Assembly (NCBI GenBank): GCA_900472925.1
Contig: UCJU01000002.1
Location: forward strand, 62,001-126,000
Reading direction: 5' to 3'
DNA length: 64,000 bases
Source: Hyphomicrobiales bacterium
GTDB taxonomy: Bacteria > Pseudomonadota > Alphaproteobacteria > Rhizobiales > Rhizobiaceae
The notes under the pieces were generated by a model, which saw only the letters and a list, made by a program, of their open reading frames with translations, was not told where the DNA came from and made no database searches. A program made the translations under genes and the position numbers. Of this stretch, positions 17,852 through 25,944 are shown piece after piece. Position 1 is the first letter of the stretch. Each line of letters opens with the position of its first letter.

Positions 17852-17988
17852 CTGAAGTGTCCGCAGGCTGCAGAGCACTTGCGGCATTTGCACTTGGAGG
17901 CGGCGATCGCTCGATTCATTCCCTTCGCTGTCGAACAGCCTGACGACGTCGAAATCGGGAACATTGTGGTTCGTCCAACGGCACAAGA

Positions 17989-18201
17989 TCAGGCACGTGG
18001 AGTTTTGCTCACTGACTGGTTTATCTCCTGCTCGCCGTCTCTATGAGAGCCAGCGGATTTTCCTTTTGTCTCTCGACATCGTTGCGAACAAAATTTGACG
18101 TTATCCCAGTCCTTCTCCCACTTCTTGCGCCATGAAAACGGTCTGCCGCAGACCGGACAAACCTTCGACGGCAGGCTCGACTTATCGCGGTGTTTTGCCA
18201 T
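17989..18201 (-). CDS. DUF2256 zinc-ribbon protein
   Basis: 70 residues. The core [20 protein letters not shown] followed by [12 protein letters not shown] is the full DUF2256 signature, with two CxxC-type pairs expected to bind zinc. Function of the family is unknown; members often sit near photolyase/cryptochrome or stress genes. The tail after residue 48 is low complexity. No clear ribosome site is visible. Confidence 0.8.
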   Translation of the reverse strand: MAKHRDKSSLPSKVCPVCGRPFSWRKKWEKDWDNVKFCSQRCRETKGKSAGSHRDGEQEINQSVSKTPRA

Positions 18202-18252
18202 CTGCTGTACCGTATCCCGTCGGTTACACTGATTAAGCCCAAACTGGCGAGA

Positions 18253-18624
18253 TCAGTTTGGCAAAGTCCCCGCGGTCAACTTGTTTCCATCAGGATCACG
18301 AAGATATGCGACGAAAGAGCCATTAGGGCGCAAAGACGGTGGGCTTTCAATTGACGTGCCACCATTGTCTGCTCCGGCGTCATGCCACGCTTGCACCTGA
18401 TCCGGACGAGAGGCGACGATCCCGATTGTTCCGCCATTGGCAGCCGTTGCGGGTTTACCATCAATTGGAGTCGTGACCATCAGACGGCTGCCATTGTGGA
18501 TGTAAACAAGTCTGCCCCGATCATCGATCTTGCCGGGCGTCCCTGCAAGGGCGGTGAAGGTCGCATCGTAAAAGGCTTTCGATCGATCAAGATCATTGCT
18601 ACCGATCATCACGTGGGTAAACAT
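18253..18624 (-). CDS. VOC-family (glyoxalase/bleomycin-resistance fold) protein
   Basis: 123 residues from the ATG at 18624, which has AGGAG seven bases upstream; an 11-codon upstream extension lacks support. Paired beta-alpha-beta-beta-beta modules begin at FTHVMIGSNDLDRSKAFYDA, and the C-terminal SFVAYLRDPDGNKLTAGTL is the typical closing strand with a metal-ligand position. VOC proteins include isomerases, thiol transferases and antibiotic-binding proteins; no specific activity can be assigned. Confidence 0.85.
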   Translation of the reverse strand: MFTHVMIGSNDLDRSKAFYDATFTALAGTPGKIDDRGRLVYIHNGSRLMVTTPIDGKPATAANGGTIGIVASRPDQVQAWHDAGADNGGTSIESPPSLRPNGSFVAYLRDPDGNKLTAGTLPN

Positions 18625-18701
18625 TGGTGGTCTCCTGTCACCGTTCGCTTTCGCCAAGGACCGAAACCTAGCAGCAATAGGACGACAAGTCTCGGAGCCC
18701 C

Positions 18702-18842
18702 ATGTTGGAAGGCGCGGACTGTCTGATTCTTGGCTGTACCGAAGTCAGGATGTTGCTCGATCAAGACTCCGTTTCCGTACCGGTTTTCGATACCACGCTT
18801 ATTCATTGTGACGCAGCACTCACCATGGCATTAGAGGTGTAA
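18702..18842 (+). pseudogene. Remnant: C-terminus of an Asp/Glu racemase-family gene
   Basis: The plus-strand frame reads MLEGADCLILGCTEVRML, continues through VPVFDTTLIHCDAA and ends at TAA 18840. GADCLILGCTE is the second active-site Cys motif of aspartate/glutamate racemases, and VPVFDTT...H..A is the usual C-terminal helix. Only about the last 46 residues of a ~230-residue protein remain, with an in-frame stop upstream (18678-18680) and no N-terminal half nearby. It abuts the divergent VOC gene start, so it is probably the scar of a deletion or rearrangement. Confidence 0.7.
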
Positions 18843-19059
18843 CTGTTCTCTCTATGTCGATGAATTTGATGTGTTTTTACCATGACGTGATCGTTGTATA
18901 AATCCCGCACAAGCATTCTCAGGGGAGCCAACAGCGGCGCTCGCTTTCTATATCGTCTTCTTGCTGCGCCATGAGTGAAACCTACACGCTCGTCTGGTCG
19001 AGGAACAATTCGCCGCTCTCCTGCTTACATTGCTTAAGCACACAGGAGAGTATCAGCAG
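18843..19059. other. Short stretch without recognised genes
   Basis: The 435 bases between the VOC start (18624) and the exonuclease start (19060) contain the racemase remnant; the remainder shows no further recognisable coding sequence. A 29-codon run of the exonuclease frame, open from after the TGA at 18972, precedes the chosen start without a canonical start codon other than TTG 19030. Confidence 0.35.
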
Positions 19060-19815
19060 GTGGCCGAATCCAGGATACGCGTTATTGATCTTGAAACGGG
19101 CGGCAATGGCCCAAACGTCGTTTGTGAGATCGGCTGGCAGGATGTGGTCATCAACGAGGCCGGAAAGTGGGAAGTCACTGATGAACGCGGTGCGTTTTTC
19201 GTAAACCCGGGGCGTCCAATTTCACCTGACACCATGGCCATTCATCATATTCTGGATAGTCATGTTGTGGACGCGCCGTATTGGAAAGAGATAGCGTCGA
19301 CGGTTCTTCGTCCACCTGGCCATATCGATGCCTTGGCAGCCCATCGAGCCGCCTTCGAGCAAAGGTACTGCACACCGCGGTATACAGGCGGAACACCTTG
19401 GATTTGCACATGGAAATGCGCGTTGCGTGTCTGGCCAGAGCTTCCCCGGTTTTCAAACCAAATGCTACGCTATCAACGAATGCCAGAGGGCCTCGTGCAT
19501 GAAATCGGGCTGCCTGCTCACCGAGCCATGCCAGACGCCTATGTAACAGCTCACCACCTCCGCGATATGTTGAACGAGACGTCGCTTGAGGATTGCCTTG
19601 CATGGAGCAACGAACCCGGCCTTCTACCGCGTGTCCCTGCGGGACCTGACCGAGGAAAGCCCTGGGATCGTATCAGCACAGAGACACTCGCCCAGCTTAT
19701 TGCGGATCGCGATGTCGATGTGCGGTATAGCGCGCACACCGAACTAGCCCGTCGTCAGGAACACAAAGCGTCACCGGACATAAAACCAGCACAAGGGACA
19801 CTTGGTTTCGAATGA
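19060..19815 (+). CDS. DEDDh 3'-5' exonuclease (DnaQ/RNase T-like)
   Basis: 251 residues from GTG 19060, preceded by AGGAG; TTG at 19030 is an alternative. ExoI is IDLETGG (Asp and Glu ligands), ExoII lies around AHRAAFEQRY, and ExoIII is AHRAMPDAYVTAHHL (His-x4-Asp). These are the four acidic metal ligands and the His of DEDDh nucleases. The rest of the protein (QEHKASPDIKPAQGTLGFE) is an uncharacterised tail after a DnaQ-sized domain. It overlaps the next gene by 4 bases, so the two are co-translated. A role in DNA or RNA trimming is expected; substrate unknown. Confidence 0.85.
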   Translation: MAESRIRVIDLETGGNGPNVVCEIGWQDVVINEAGKWEVTDERGAFFVNPGRPISPDTMAIHHILDSHVVDAPYWKEIASTVLRPPGHIDALAAHRAAFEQRYCTPRYTGGTPWICTWKCALRVWPELPRFSNQMLRYQRMPEGLVHEIGLPAHRAMPDAYVTAHHLRDMLNETSLEDCLAWSNEPGLLPRVPAGPDRGKPWDRISTETLAQLIADRDVDVRYSAHTELARRQEHKASPDIKPAQGTLGFE

Positions 19816-20132
19816 ACGAACAGTTTCCAGACACGCCTGATGGCCGATACTTCGTCGTAAAAGGAAGGTTATGGCGTCGCAGCAACCCCGGACTCGATGA
19901 GAATTCTCGTGCGACATTGGTAAAAGAGCTGATGTCCGCACGCCGGGCAATTCGTAACGCGTCTCCAGGTTCCGCAGCCATGGCAAAGGCCCGTAGTAAA
20001 GTGGATGCAGCAAAGGTGGCACTCGGCGAGCGCGGACCCTTGTGGTGGGATGACGGTGCGCCAAATTTCAATCGGAAACTGGCGAAAAACACTCCCTATG
20101 CTGCATGGTTTGTCAGTTTAGCAAATGACTGA
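19812..20132 (+). CDS. Conserved hypothetical protein coupled to the exonuclease
   Basis: 106 residues. The start overlaps the exonuclease stop (ATGA). The pattern PDGRYFVVKGRLWRRSNPGL, LVKELMSARRAIRNA, AKVALGERGPLWWDDGAP and FNRKLAKNTPYAAWF matches, from memory, a widespread proteobacterial family without assigned function. It is small, basic and soluble, with no membrane segment. Confidence 0.7.
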   Translation: MNEQFPDTPDGRYFVVKGRLWRRSNPGLDENSRATLVKELMSARRAIRNASPGSAAMAKARSKVDAAKVALGERGPLWWDDGAPNFNRKLAKNTPYAAWFVSLAND

Positions 20133-20284
20133 AGTGGCACCACACTCTGTCGCGCTCGCAAATCTTTATGGGAAACAGCATCGTAGCGATGCGTCTGAGA
20201 CGGCCAAACCAAGAATAGTTTATGCGGGACTTACGGCGGGAAGCCAAACAACCAGTTTCAGAATGGAGAAGAGAGGGCTTACGG

Positions 20285-20710
20285 ATGGGATTTGATCTGG
20301 AACGATTCGTTACAGCACAGCGGGACGTCTATGGCGTAGCCTTACGCGAACTACAGGCTGGCCGTAAAAAATCACATTGGATGTGGTTTATCTTCCCCCA
20401 AATCCGCGGACTGGGTCGTTCGGATACTGCCCGTTTTTATGCGATCTCCGGACGTTTGGAAGCTGAAGCCTACTTGAACCACCCTGTTTTAGGGTCGCGT
20501 CTGGAAGAGTGCACGGGCGCGATGCTCAGCCATTCTGGTTTAAGCGCACATGACATTCTCGGCTCTCCCGATGACCTCAAGTTTCATTCCAGCATGACAT
20601 TGTTTGGAGCGGTCGCTCTAGATGGTTCATCATTTGAGACCGCCCTCCATGTTTTTTATCAAAGTAAAGGCGACGAAACGACGCTTTCAATGTTGAAACA
20701 ACATCTCTAA
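20285..20710 (+). CDS. DUF1810 family protein
   Basis: 141 residues from the ATG at 20285 (GAGGG seven bases upstream). The DUF1810 signature is complete: DLERFVTAQRDVYGVALREL, then KSHWMWFIFPQIRGLGRS and LGSRLEECTGAMLSH, DDLKFHSSMTLFGAV. The length equals the family norm. The family is related in fold to NADAR/macro-like ADP-ribose-binding proteins, but no biochemical role is firmly assigned. It appears to be a single-gene unit. Confidence 0.85.
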   Translation: MGFDLERFVTAQRDVYGVALRELQAGRKKSHWMWFIFPQIRGLGRSDTARFYAISGRLEAEAYLNHPVLGSRLEECTGAMLSHSGLSAHDILGSPDDLKFHSSMTLFGAVALDGSSFETALHVFYQSKGDETTLSMLKQHL

Positions 20711-20746
20711 TCAGATGTTCTCTTGTTTTCACATTCGCTTCAGACA

Positions 20747-20908
20747 GACTGCGCGGTGAAGCGTGGCAAACTGGTCCCCGTGCTTTCGAATTTTGCAGTC
20801 GAACTGCACAATATCACAGTCGTCTGGCCAGAGAGCCGGCGCACGAACCCTGCCGTAAAGGCCTTCCTGAACATTTTGATCGAGAGCTCAAGCAAAGCAA
20901 GAAAATAG
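20747..20908 (+). pseudogene. Remnant: C-terminal end of a LysR-family regulator
   Basis: The frame reads [19 protein letters not shown] followed by [20 protein letters not shown], which is the last part of the LysR effector domain (C..G.LV.VL..., ...vwPe.R...P.vkaFl..L). No HTH or remaining effector domain lies upstream: the DUF1810 gene ends 36 bases before. Thus only about 54 of ~300 residues survive. An imperfectly spaced inverted repeat GGTAAC/GTTACC (20916-20939) follows. Confidence 0.75.
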
Positions 20909-20954
20909 AAAAGACGGTAACAACACCTCGCCTGTTACCAGCGGGGTCGTTGAC

Positions 20955-21617
20955 TTGAAAACGCTCAATCACCATCTGCATGTCATGCCAAAGCGCGAAA
21001 AAAATGAAGTCGAACTGATAAAGACGTGGACCCTGCCGACCACCGTAACAATGGGGTCATCGGTTCGCGCGAAAGGCGTTCTCCAAGAAATACAGGCAAG
21101 GCTGCCTGCCACCTCGAAAAAGTCGATCTCTCTTGAAGGCGTCGATCTCATACTGGCGATGGCAGCCAGCGAGAAGACTACCTTCAACGCCGCCGTGGCA
21201 ATCGCCTCCAAGGCGGTCACAGAGGCCGTCGCCATGCCGGTCATCCCCCGCGAAATCGAAGACATCCTGACGATGAAGACCAGCGAGCGGCACCGTTGGC
21301 TCGCTGACGGTCGTCTGACCAGCGCTGGAACGAGAACAGTCAGACTAAACGGACGCGCCCGCCAGATCACCTTCCACATCTTCGACCCCAAGATGGTGGA
21401 GGATCTTCTCGACAGGGGCGCTGTTGAAGAATGGCGAGTGGAAGACGCAGAGGCGAAAGCAGAAAAGAGACAGCGGGCAGCGTATCAGGCGAAGCTGACG
21501 CGCTCGCTGAAGAAAGAGGCGGAAAAGCGCTCTAAAAAGGCCATTGATGGCTCAAAGGATGAAGCGCCGAAGCTTGGTGGCTGGGAAGAGTTCGACGTTG
21601 ACGGACTGCTTCGTTGA
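20955..21617 (+). CDS. Hypothetical protein, charged C-terminal helix
   Basis: 220 residues from TTG 20955; ATG 20985 is a possible alternative. The N-terminal half has short helices rich in Ala/Val (FNAAVAIASKAVTEAVAMPV); a middle segment (SERHRWLADGRLTSAGTRTV) looks like a small strand-helix module; residues 145-190 (VEDAEAKAEKRQRAAYQAKL) form a long charged helix that could be a coiled coil or nucleic-acid-binding tail. I do not recognise the family. It lies in the mosaic region with gene remnants. Confidence 0.5.
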   Translation: MKTLNHHLHVMPKREKNEVELIKTWTLPTTVTMGSSVRAKGVLQEIQARLPATSKKSISLEGVDLILAMAASEKTTFNAAVAIASKAVTEAVAMPVIPREIEDILTMKTSERHRWLADGRLTSAGTRTVRLNGRARQITFHIFDPKMVEDLLDRGAVEEWRVEDAEAKAEKRQRAAYQAKLTRSLKKEAEKRSKKAIDGSKDEAPKLGGWEEFDVDGLLR

Positions 21618-21680
21618 GCCTGCGTCAAACGCGGGATACGCGAAGTCATTTCGTTTGTTCGCGATGAGGCAACTCTCGTG

Positions 21681-21759
21681 TTTGATCCCATTAACCCATG
21701 GATCACTCGAAACAGACCCCCTTGGCGACAAAAGAGTTGATCCCGCAGCTTTGATCCCA
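21681..21759 (+). repeat. Three short direct repeats TTTGATCCCA-like
   Basis: TTTGATCCCA (21681-21690), TTGATCCCG (21737-21745) and TTTGATCCCA (21750-21759) occur within 79 bases in the gap after the unknown gene ending at 21617. Spacing is unequal, so they may be protein-binding boxes or chance. Confidence 0.3.
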
Positions 21760-21793
21760 GCGACTGGCCAAGCTCATGTGTGATACGCGGGCG

Positions 21794-22255
21794 CTAACCC
21801 TGCCCGCCTGAAAGTGCCGTCCTCATTTTGTCGCAAGTCAGTTGCGCACGCTCTCGCCGACGATACCTGCCGAACTCCACCGAACCTGCAGACGTGCGAA
21901 GGAGGCAGCGATATATCTTCCCGCCTTCATTGTCACTTTCCTCCTCCATCGCTGGCATGGGTAGGTTCCGACGGTTGACGCGCACCGTTTTGACTTTCCA
22001 AAGCCATCGTCGAACAATCAACCAATCGTCACCGCCGTCATCCCAAATGGAAATGACAGGGACCTGTAAGAATTTGATGAGGAACAATACACCGATCAGC
22101 GAGAAAATGACCGCGACCGCTGCGGCAGACGGGTCGGTGGCTATATTTTGTTTTCGAAAAGCCACAAAAGCTGTGGCGGCTGATATCGCACACCATGCAA
22201 TGGAGAAGAGCCACTCGTAGAGCGGATAAAGATTTCGAAAGAGCAATCGAGTCAT
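21794..22255 (-). CDS. Small membrane protein of unknown function
   Basis: 153 residues. Two hydrophobic helices are visible (LFSIAWCAISAATAFVAF and AAAVAVIFSLIGVLFLIKF), followed by a cytoplasmic beta-rich segment (DDWLIVRRWLWKVKTVRVNR, IYRCLLRTSAGSVEFGRYRR). The two-helix hairpin plus soluble tail recalls PH-like or DUF-type membrane proteins, but no family is recognised. Basic tail RRRERAQL. Confidence 0.55.
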   Translation of the reverse strand: MTRLLFRNLYPLYEWLFSIAWCAISAATAFVAFRKQNIATDPSAAAVAVIFSLIGVLFLIKFLQVPVISIWDDGGDDWLIVRRWLWKVKTVRVNRRNLPMPAMEEESDNEGGKIYRCLLRTSAGSVEFGRYRRRERAQLTCDKMRTALSGGQG

Positions 22256-22387
22256 GTTTTCTTCGCTCCTGTTTTGAACCGAATACGTTCAAGAGAACCG
22301 ACATTTCCATGCTGCTGATTTTGATTGCCTGCTTGAATCGACTCCGTTTTTTCATTTCGATCTGACAAACCGATCACAGATAAATCG

Positions 22388-22411
22388 GAAAAAATGGCCA
22401 AAAAAGGCCAT
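22388..22411 (-). terminator. Intrinsic terminator (minus strand)
   Basis: Read on the minus strand, ATGGCC-TTTTTT-GGCCAT is followed by five more T. It lies 125 bases after the stop of the exported protein gene at 22536, so it closes that transcript or a 3' RNA. Confidence 0.7.
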
Positions 22412-22504
22412 ACCGTCCACCCTGCACGGATACAAAGGCTCGAGGAGACTTTTTAGCGGGGTCCAAAGAAGCACCATCGTCGCTGGTCCCGCCTTGGTGA
22501 CGCG

Positions 22505-22529
22505 GAGGCCCGCTTTCAAAGCGGGCCTC
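22505..22529 (-). terminator. Perfect hairpin just behind the exported-protein gene
   Basis: GAGGCCCGCT / AGCGGGCCTC with a 5-base loop begins 6 bases after the stop codon. There is no T tract on the minus strand, so it may protect the 3' end or pause polymerase ahead of the T-tailed terminator at 22388. Confidence 0.55.
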
Positions 22530-22535
22530 TCTCAA

Positions 22536-24074
22536 TCAGGGCTTTGTCTCGTCAGAAGGTGCTGTTTCATCCGAAGGAACCGCCTCGTCGGACGGCGCGG
22601 TGTCATCATCGACCGATTCATCCGGCCCCTTGATCTGCTGGCCGTTGACGCTGACCGAGCCGTCGCTGGCAACCGCTACGTCCCAGCGTTGCGCACCATC
22701 GGGATCGGCCTTGGCAAAGCCCTTGATCATCATCAGGCCGAAGGATACCTGGGTCATATCCGGATTGGTCTTTGCCAGCTCCTGCACGGCAGCGATCGTC
22801 TCATCGTAGCCACGCGCCACGATTGATGCGTTCACCTTATAGTCCTTCTGCGTATCGACGCGGCCTTCCATCTCACCGGATATCTCGACATCGTAGACGC
22901 TGGACTTCGCGCTGACTTTCGGAAAATCAATCTTCAAGATGCCACCCGGGAAGAGCTTCTCGGCAGCTTTTTGTCCCGCCATCTCACCATCGCCGCTCGA
23001 CGTGGTGAAGTCTATCTTCATGAACTCGTCGCTAAGCGCTGCAAAATCCATGCCCGGGACGCCGAACTGGATATCGAGTGCCTGCGGCAAGAAGGCGTTA
23101 TAGCCGGCAGGAACCAGCACACTGTCGAGCGTAACGTCGGCAGCATCCATCGCCACGCCGATGCGCGTCGCGTCACTCGGTCCGTCGACCTTGAATTGAT
23201 AGCCGAAGGATTTGGCACCGCCGCTGCCCATGGCGCTGGTGACGGCGAGGTTGTTGAGCTTGATGGTTTCCTCAAGCGAGCTCAGCAGCGGAAATGCGTT
23301 ATTGAGCATGCCCTTGAACTCAGTCTCGTTCTCTTTGGTCAGATGCTCCTTGTCGACGTGATCGAGCACGAACAGAACTATTTCCTTCAGGTTCTTGGCT
23401 GCGATGCCGTTGACCTTCGCATCAAAACTCACGCTGTCTGCCGAGATCTGGATCGGCGGCATTTCCTTGCTGCTGACCTGCTCCACGAAGGTGCCGAACG
23501 TGCCGTTGGTAGCGAAATCCAAACGGCCGGCTGTGGCGCTTTCGGTAGAGCTCAACTTGTAGATCATGTTGCCCAAGCTGGCATTGATCGCCTCGGTATC
23601 CGTGGCCGAGGTGAATTTCAGCTCCTTGGCACTGAAATCACCGGAACGGAAATAGCTGATTGCCGGGTCAAAGACGGAATTGAACACCATGTCAGCAACC
23701 GAATAGGTGAAGTCCGAGCGCTTCTTGTCTGGACCGGTAACATGCCCGGTGACATTGAGGTTGTTGTTACCCTCGACATTCCAGAGCCCGCTGTCCTGCG
23801 GTGTCGCGAATATCTTCAGGGGCGTCACGCCCTTGATGTCGAAATCCTTTTTCTCGATGTTCGCCAGCAGTTTGGCGAAGTCGTAGACAATCTCGTAGCG
23901 CGATCCGGCTGGAGTGACCGTAACGGGCGAACTTTTGGCGATGTCCTTGGGCAGCAGATGATTCAGATTTTCAAGGATGGTGTTGGCACCGTCCTGGCTG
24001 ATATCCGCCGCAGACGTCCCCGTTGTAAGAGCCACAACAATAGCGCTCGTCGCTGTGATAAGCCTATGACGCAT
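22536..24074 (-). CDS. Large exported (periplasmic) protein of unknown function
   Basis: 512 residues with signal peptide MRHRLITATSAIVVALTTGTSA. The body alternates amphipathic strands and short helices (SRYEIVYDFAKLLANIEKKD, SGLWNVEGNNNLNVTGHVTG, YDVEISGEMEGRVDTQKDYK), resembling the long beta-sheet cores of DUF945/AsmA-like or lipid-transfer-type proteins. The C-terminus is an acidic low-complexity tail with repeated PSDE units (APSDEAVPSDETAPSDETKP). No Cys-rich or enzyme motif. Monocistronic, ended by a hairpin and a terminator. Function unknown. Confidence 0.65.
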   Translation of the reverse strand: MRHRLITATSAIVVALTTGTSAADISQDGANTILENLNHLLPKDIAKSSPVTVTPAGSRYEIVYDFAKLLANIEKKDFDIKGVTPLKIFATPQDSGLWNVEGNNNLNVTGHVTGPDKKRSDFTYSVADMVFNSVFDPAISYFRSGDFSAKELKFTSATDTEAINASLGNMIYKLSSTESATAGRLDFATNGTFGTFVEQVSSKEMPPIQISADSVSFDAKVNGIAAKNLKEIVLFVLDHVDKEHLTKENETEFKGMLNNAFPLLSSLEETIKLNNLAVTSAMGSGGAKSFGYQFKVDGPSDATRIGVAMDAADVTLDSVLVPAGYNAFLPQALDIQFGVPGMDFAALSDEFMKIDFTTSSGDGEMAGQKAAEKLFPGGILKIDFPKVSAKSSVYDVEISGEMEGRVDTQKDYKVNASIVARGYDETIAAVQELAKTNPDMTQVSFGLMMIKGFAKADPDGAQRWDVAVASDGSVSVNGQQIKGPDESVDDDTAPSDEAVPSDETAPSDETKP

Positions 24075-24199
24075 CGATAAATCCCCCTTGTCGGCACGAA
24101 GTCATGCATGTGAGTTTGACGCCGTTCCGATGTCAAGGCTGCAACGCGTTTGATACGGAAGCTTTTGAGCTCGAAAGTGTGAGTGGATGGTGAAGCGCT

Positions 24200-25015
24200 T
24201 CAAATCGCCGCGACAGCTTCGGCGTTTGGGTTGGCGTCGAGATCTTTGATTTCCGGCCATAACTCGGCGGCGGCAGTCAAGAGTTTTGGCGTTCCAGCCG
24301 CGATCCAGGGGATGTCCGATCCGGCTCGAACACCCATTCGGACATCCAGGCCAGCTTCGCGCGCAAGAACGGCCCCACCTGCGATATCCCACATGGTGGT
24401 CAACTTCTGAAAGTGCCCATCGAAAATACCGCGTGCTGCGAAAGCTAGCCCGACCGATGTAGAGCGGATCGATTCCACAACCCAACCCGCATGGCGAAGT
24501 CCCACATTCAGCGCCGCCACCTCCTCAGCGTCCGCCGTCGCACTGTCACCCAGCGACATGACCTGAACATCCTCGAACGGGACATCTCGCGAAATTGGCT
24601 TTCCATTCAAGCGCAGACCAGTGCCATCGGCGGCAGAATAAATTTCCCGCAGGGCAGGCAGTGCCACAACACCGAGTTCCGGGCGGCCATGTCGCACAAA
24701 CCCGAGCGAGATCCCCCAGAGTGGCGAGCCTCGCAGGAAGTTTGCCGTGCCATCGATAGGGTCGATGATCCAGTAGGCATCGTCGGCGACGCCGCCCATT
24801 TCCTCGCCCAGAACAGTTTCTCCGGGAAATGCGGTTGCCAACCTGTCCCGCACGAGCCTTTCAATGCTTGTGTCGGCTTCAGACACGAAATCCTGAAAGC
24901 CCTTTGTCTTCGTCGCGATGGTGCTGCGCACTTCGAAAAATTCCAAAGCAAGGTCCATCGCCTCATCGATGACGGTGACGGCGCGTTCGAGGCGCGTGTT
25001 GCTCGCATCCATCAT
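24200..25015 (-). CDS. Inositol-monophosphatase family phosphatase (module 1)
   Basis: 271 residues from ATG 25015 (ATG 25012 equally possible), overlapping the GDPD stop. Metal-site motifs are present: GEEMGG (70-75), DPIDGTANF (85-93) and a C-terminal TTMWDIAGGAVLAREAG with the conserved WD. The family hydrolyses inositol phosphates, fructose-1,6-bisphosphate, PAP or histidinol phosphate with Mg2+. Following a GDPD in an importer operon, it probably dephosphorylates the polar phosphate head group released by that enzyme (inference). A homologue is at 52219. Confidence 0.9.
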   Translation of the reverse strand: MMDASNTRLERAVTVIDEAMDLALEFFEVRSTIATKTKGFQDFVSEADTSIERLVRDRLATAFPGETVLGEEMGGVADDAYWIIDPIDGTANFLRGSPLWGISLGFVRHGRPELGVVALPALREIYSAADGTGLRLNGKPISRDVPFEDVQVMSLGDSATADAEEVAALNVGLRHAGWVVESIRSTSVGLAFAARGIFDGHFQKLTTMWDIAGGAVLAREAGLDVRMGVRAGSDIPWIAAGTPKLLTAAAELWPEIKDLDANPNAEAVAAI

Positions 25016-25944
25016 CTGGCACCCTTCTGCGCGCTGATATGCAGCCATGTCTTGAACGCATCCACTTCGTCAGTCTGGACGGCACCAACTCCTGCACCCA
25101 CCAGTGACGACCAGACAGCGTCGGGATCAGCCAGAGCGCGCGTATCGTTGAAGTCGAGGCAATAGGAGACATTGAGCGTGTTGATCCAGAGGCGGATATT
25201 CTGACGCTCCAGCTCTTCGCGGCCAGCCGCGAGATCTGCAATGTCGGAGAATTTCACCTCGATCATCGGCGCATGCAACGCCTCGATCCGGCGTAGATCG
25301 TCGATGAAGTGGCCCGGACGCACGTCAAACATCGGCATATGCGGTATCTTGCCGAACCAGTCTGCGTCGAGGATATCGAAATGCGCGGCCTGTGGATCGA
25401 TGTCGGTTTTCACCAGCACCTGATCGTGAATGTCGAGCTTCAGCACCGTCTCCATTACTTGCGGCAGATCGCGGGTGAATTTGGTATCGATGTTGACGGT
25501 GATCTTGCCTCGGATTTCTTCCAGCAACTCTTCCAGCGTCGGCACACACTCGTCCGTAATGGCTGCATCCTCGCCGCCAGCCCCTGCCCGCAGCTTCGCC
25601 ATCCTGACGACATCGAACGGCAACGCACTGATCGTCCCGGTTCCCGTTGTCGTGCGGTCGAGCGTCTCGTCATGGATGACAACGAGCCTGCCATCCAACG
25701 TGGACTGAGTGTCAATCTCGATCATCTCAACACCAGCCGCAACGGCCGCGCGCACCGACGCCAGCGAATTCTCCGCCGTGTTTTTCCAGCACCCGCGATG
25801 GGCGATCGTCAGGATGGCTGGATTGCTTCGTGAGGATAATGCGCGGACATCCCAGATGTTGCTGACTGGAGAAGAGGCGGCAGGTGTTTGAGACATGGTT
25901 TTGACTTTCGGATGGTGAGCGGTTTTTACGCAAGGATTGTTCAC
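25012..25944 (-). CDS. Glycerophosphodiester phosphodiesterase (module 1)
   Basis: 310 residues from GTG 25944, which overlaps the permease stop and has GGGG 5 bases upstream; ATG 25896 is an alternative. The TIM-barrel GDPD signature is intact: HRG at 49-51, ENS at 58-60, EIDTQ with Glu76 and Asp78 as metal ligands, HDETLDRTT with His91. There is no signal peptide, so it acts in the cytoplasm on imported glycerophosphodiesters, giving glycerol-3-phosphate plus an alcohol, or a phospho-alcohol. Last-but-one gene of the importer operon. Confidence 0.92.
   Translation of the reverse strand: MNNPCVKTAHHPKVKTMSQTPAASSPVSNIWDVRALSSRSNPAILTIAHRGCWKNTAENSLASVRAAVAAGVEMIEIDTQSTLDGRLVVIHDETLDRTTTGTGTISALPFDVVRMAKLRAGAGGEDAAITDECVPTLEELLEEIRGKITVNIDTKFTRDLPQVMETVLKLDIHDQVLVKTDIDPQAAHFDILDADWFGKIPHMPMFDVRPGHFIDDLRRIEALHAPMIEVKFSDIADLAAGREELERQNIRLWINTLNVSYCLDFNDTRALADPDAVWSSLVGAGVGAVQTDEVDAFKTWLHISAQKGAR

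Noticed and set aside
20178-20192. GCATCG-TAG-CGATGC hairpin as terminator of the exonuclease pair
   Set aside because: Short stem with no T tract; position fits but evidence is too weak to list.
14588-22255. Insertion sequence or prophage in the mosaic region
   Set aside because: Despite two gene relics, no transposase, integrase, terminal inverted repeats or tRNA attachment site could be found.
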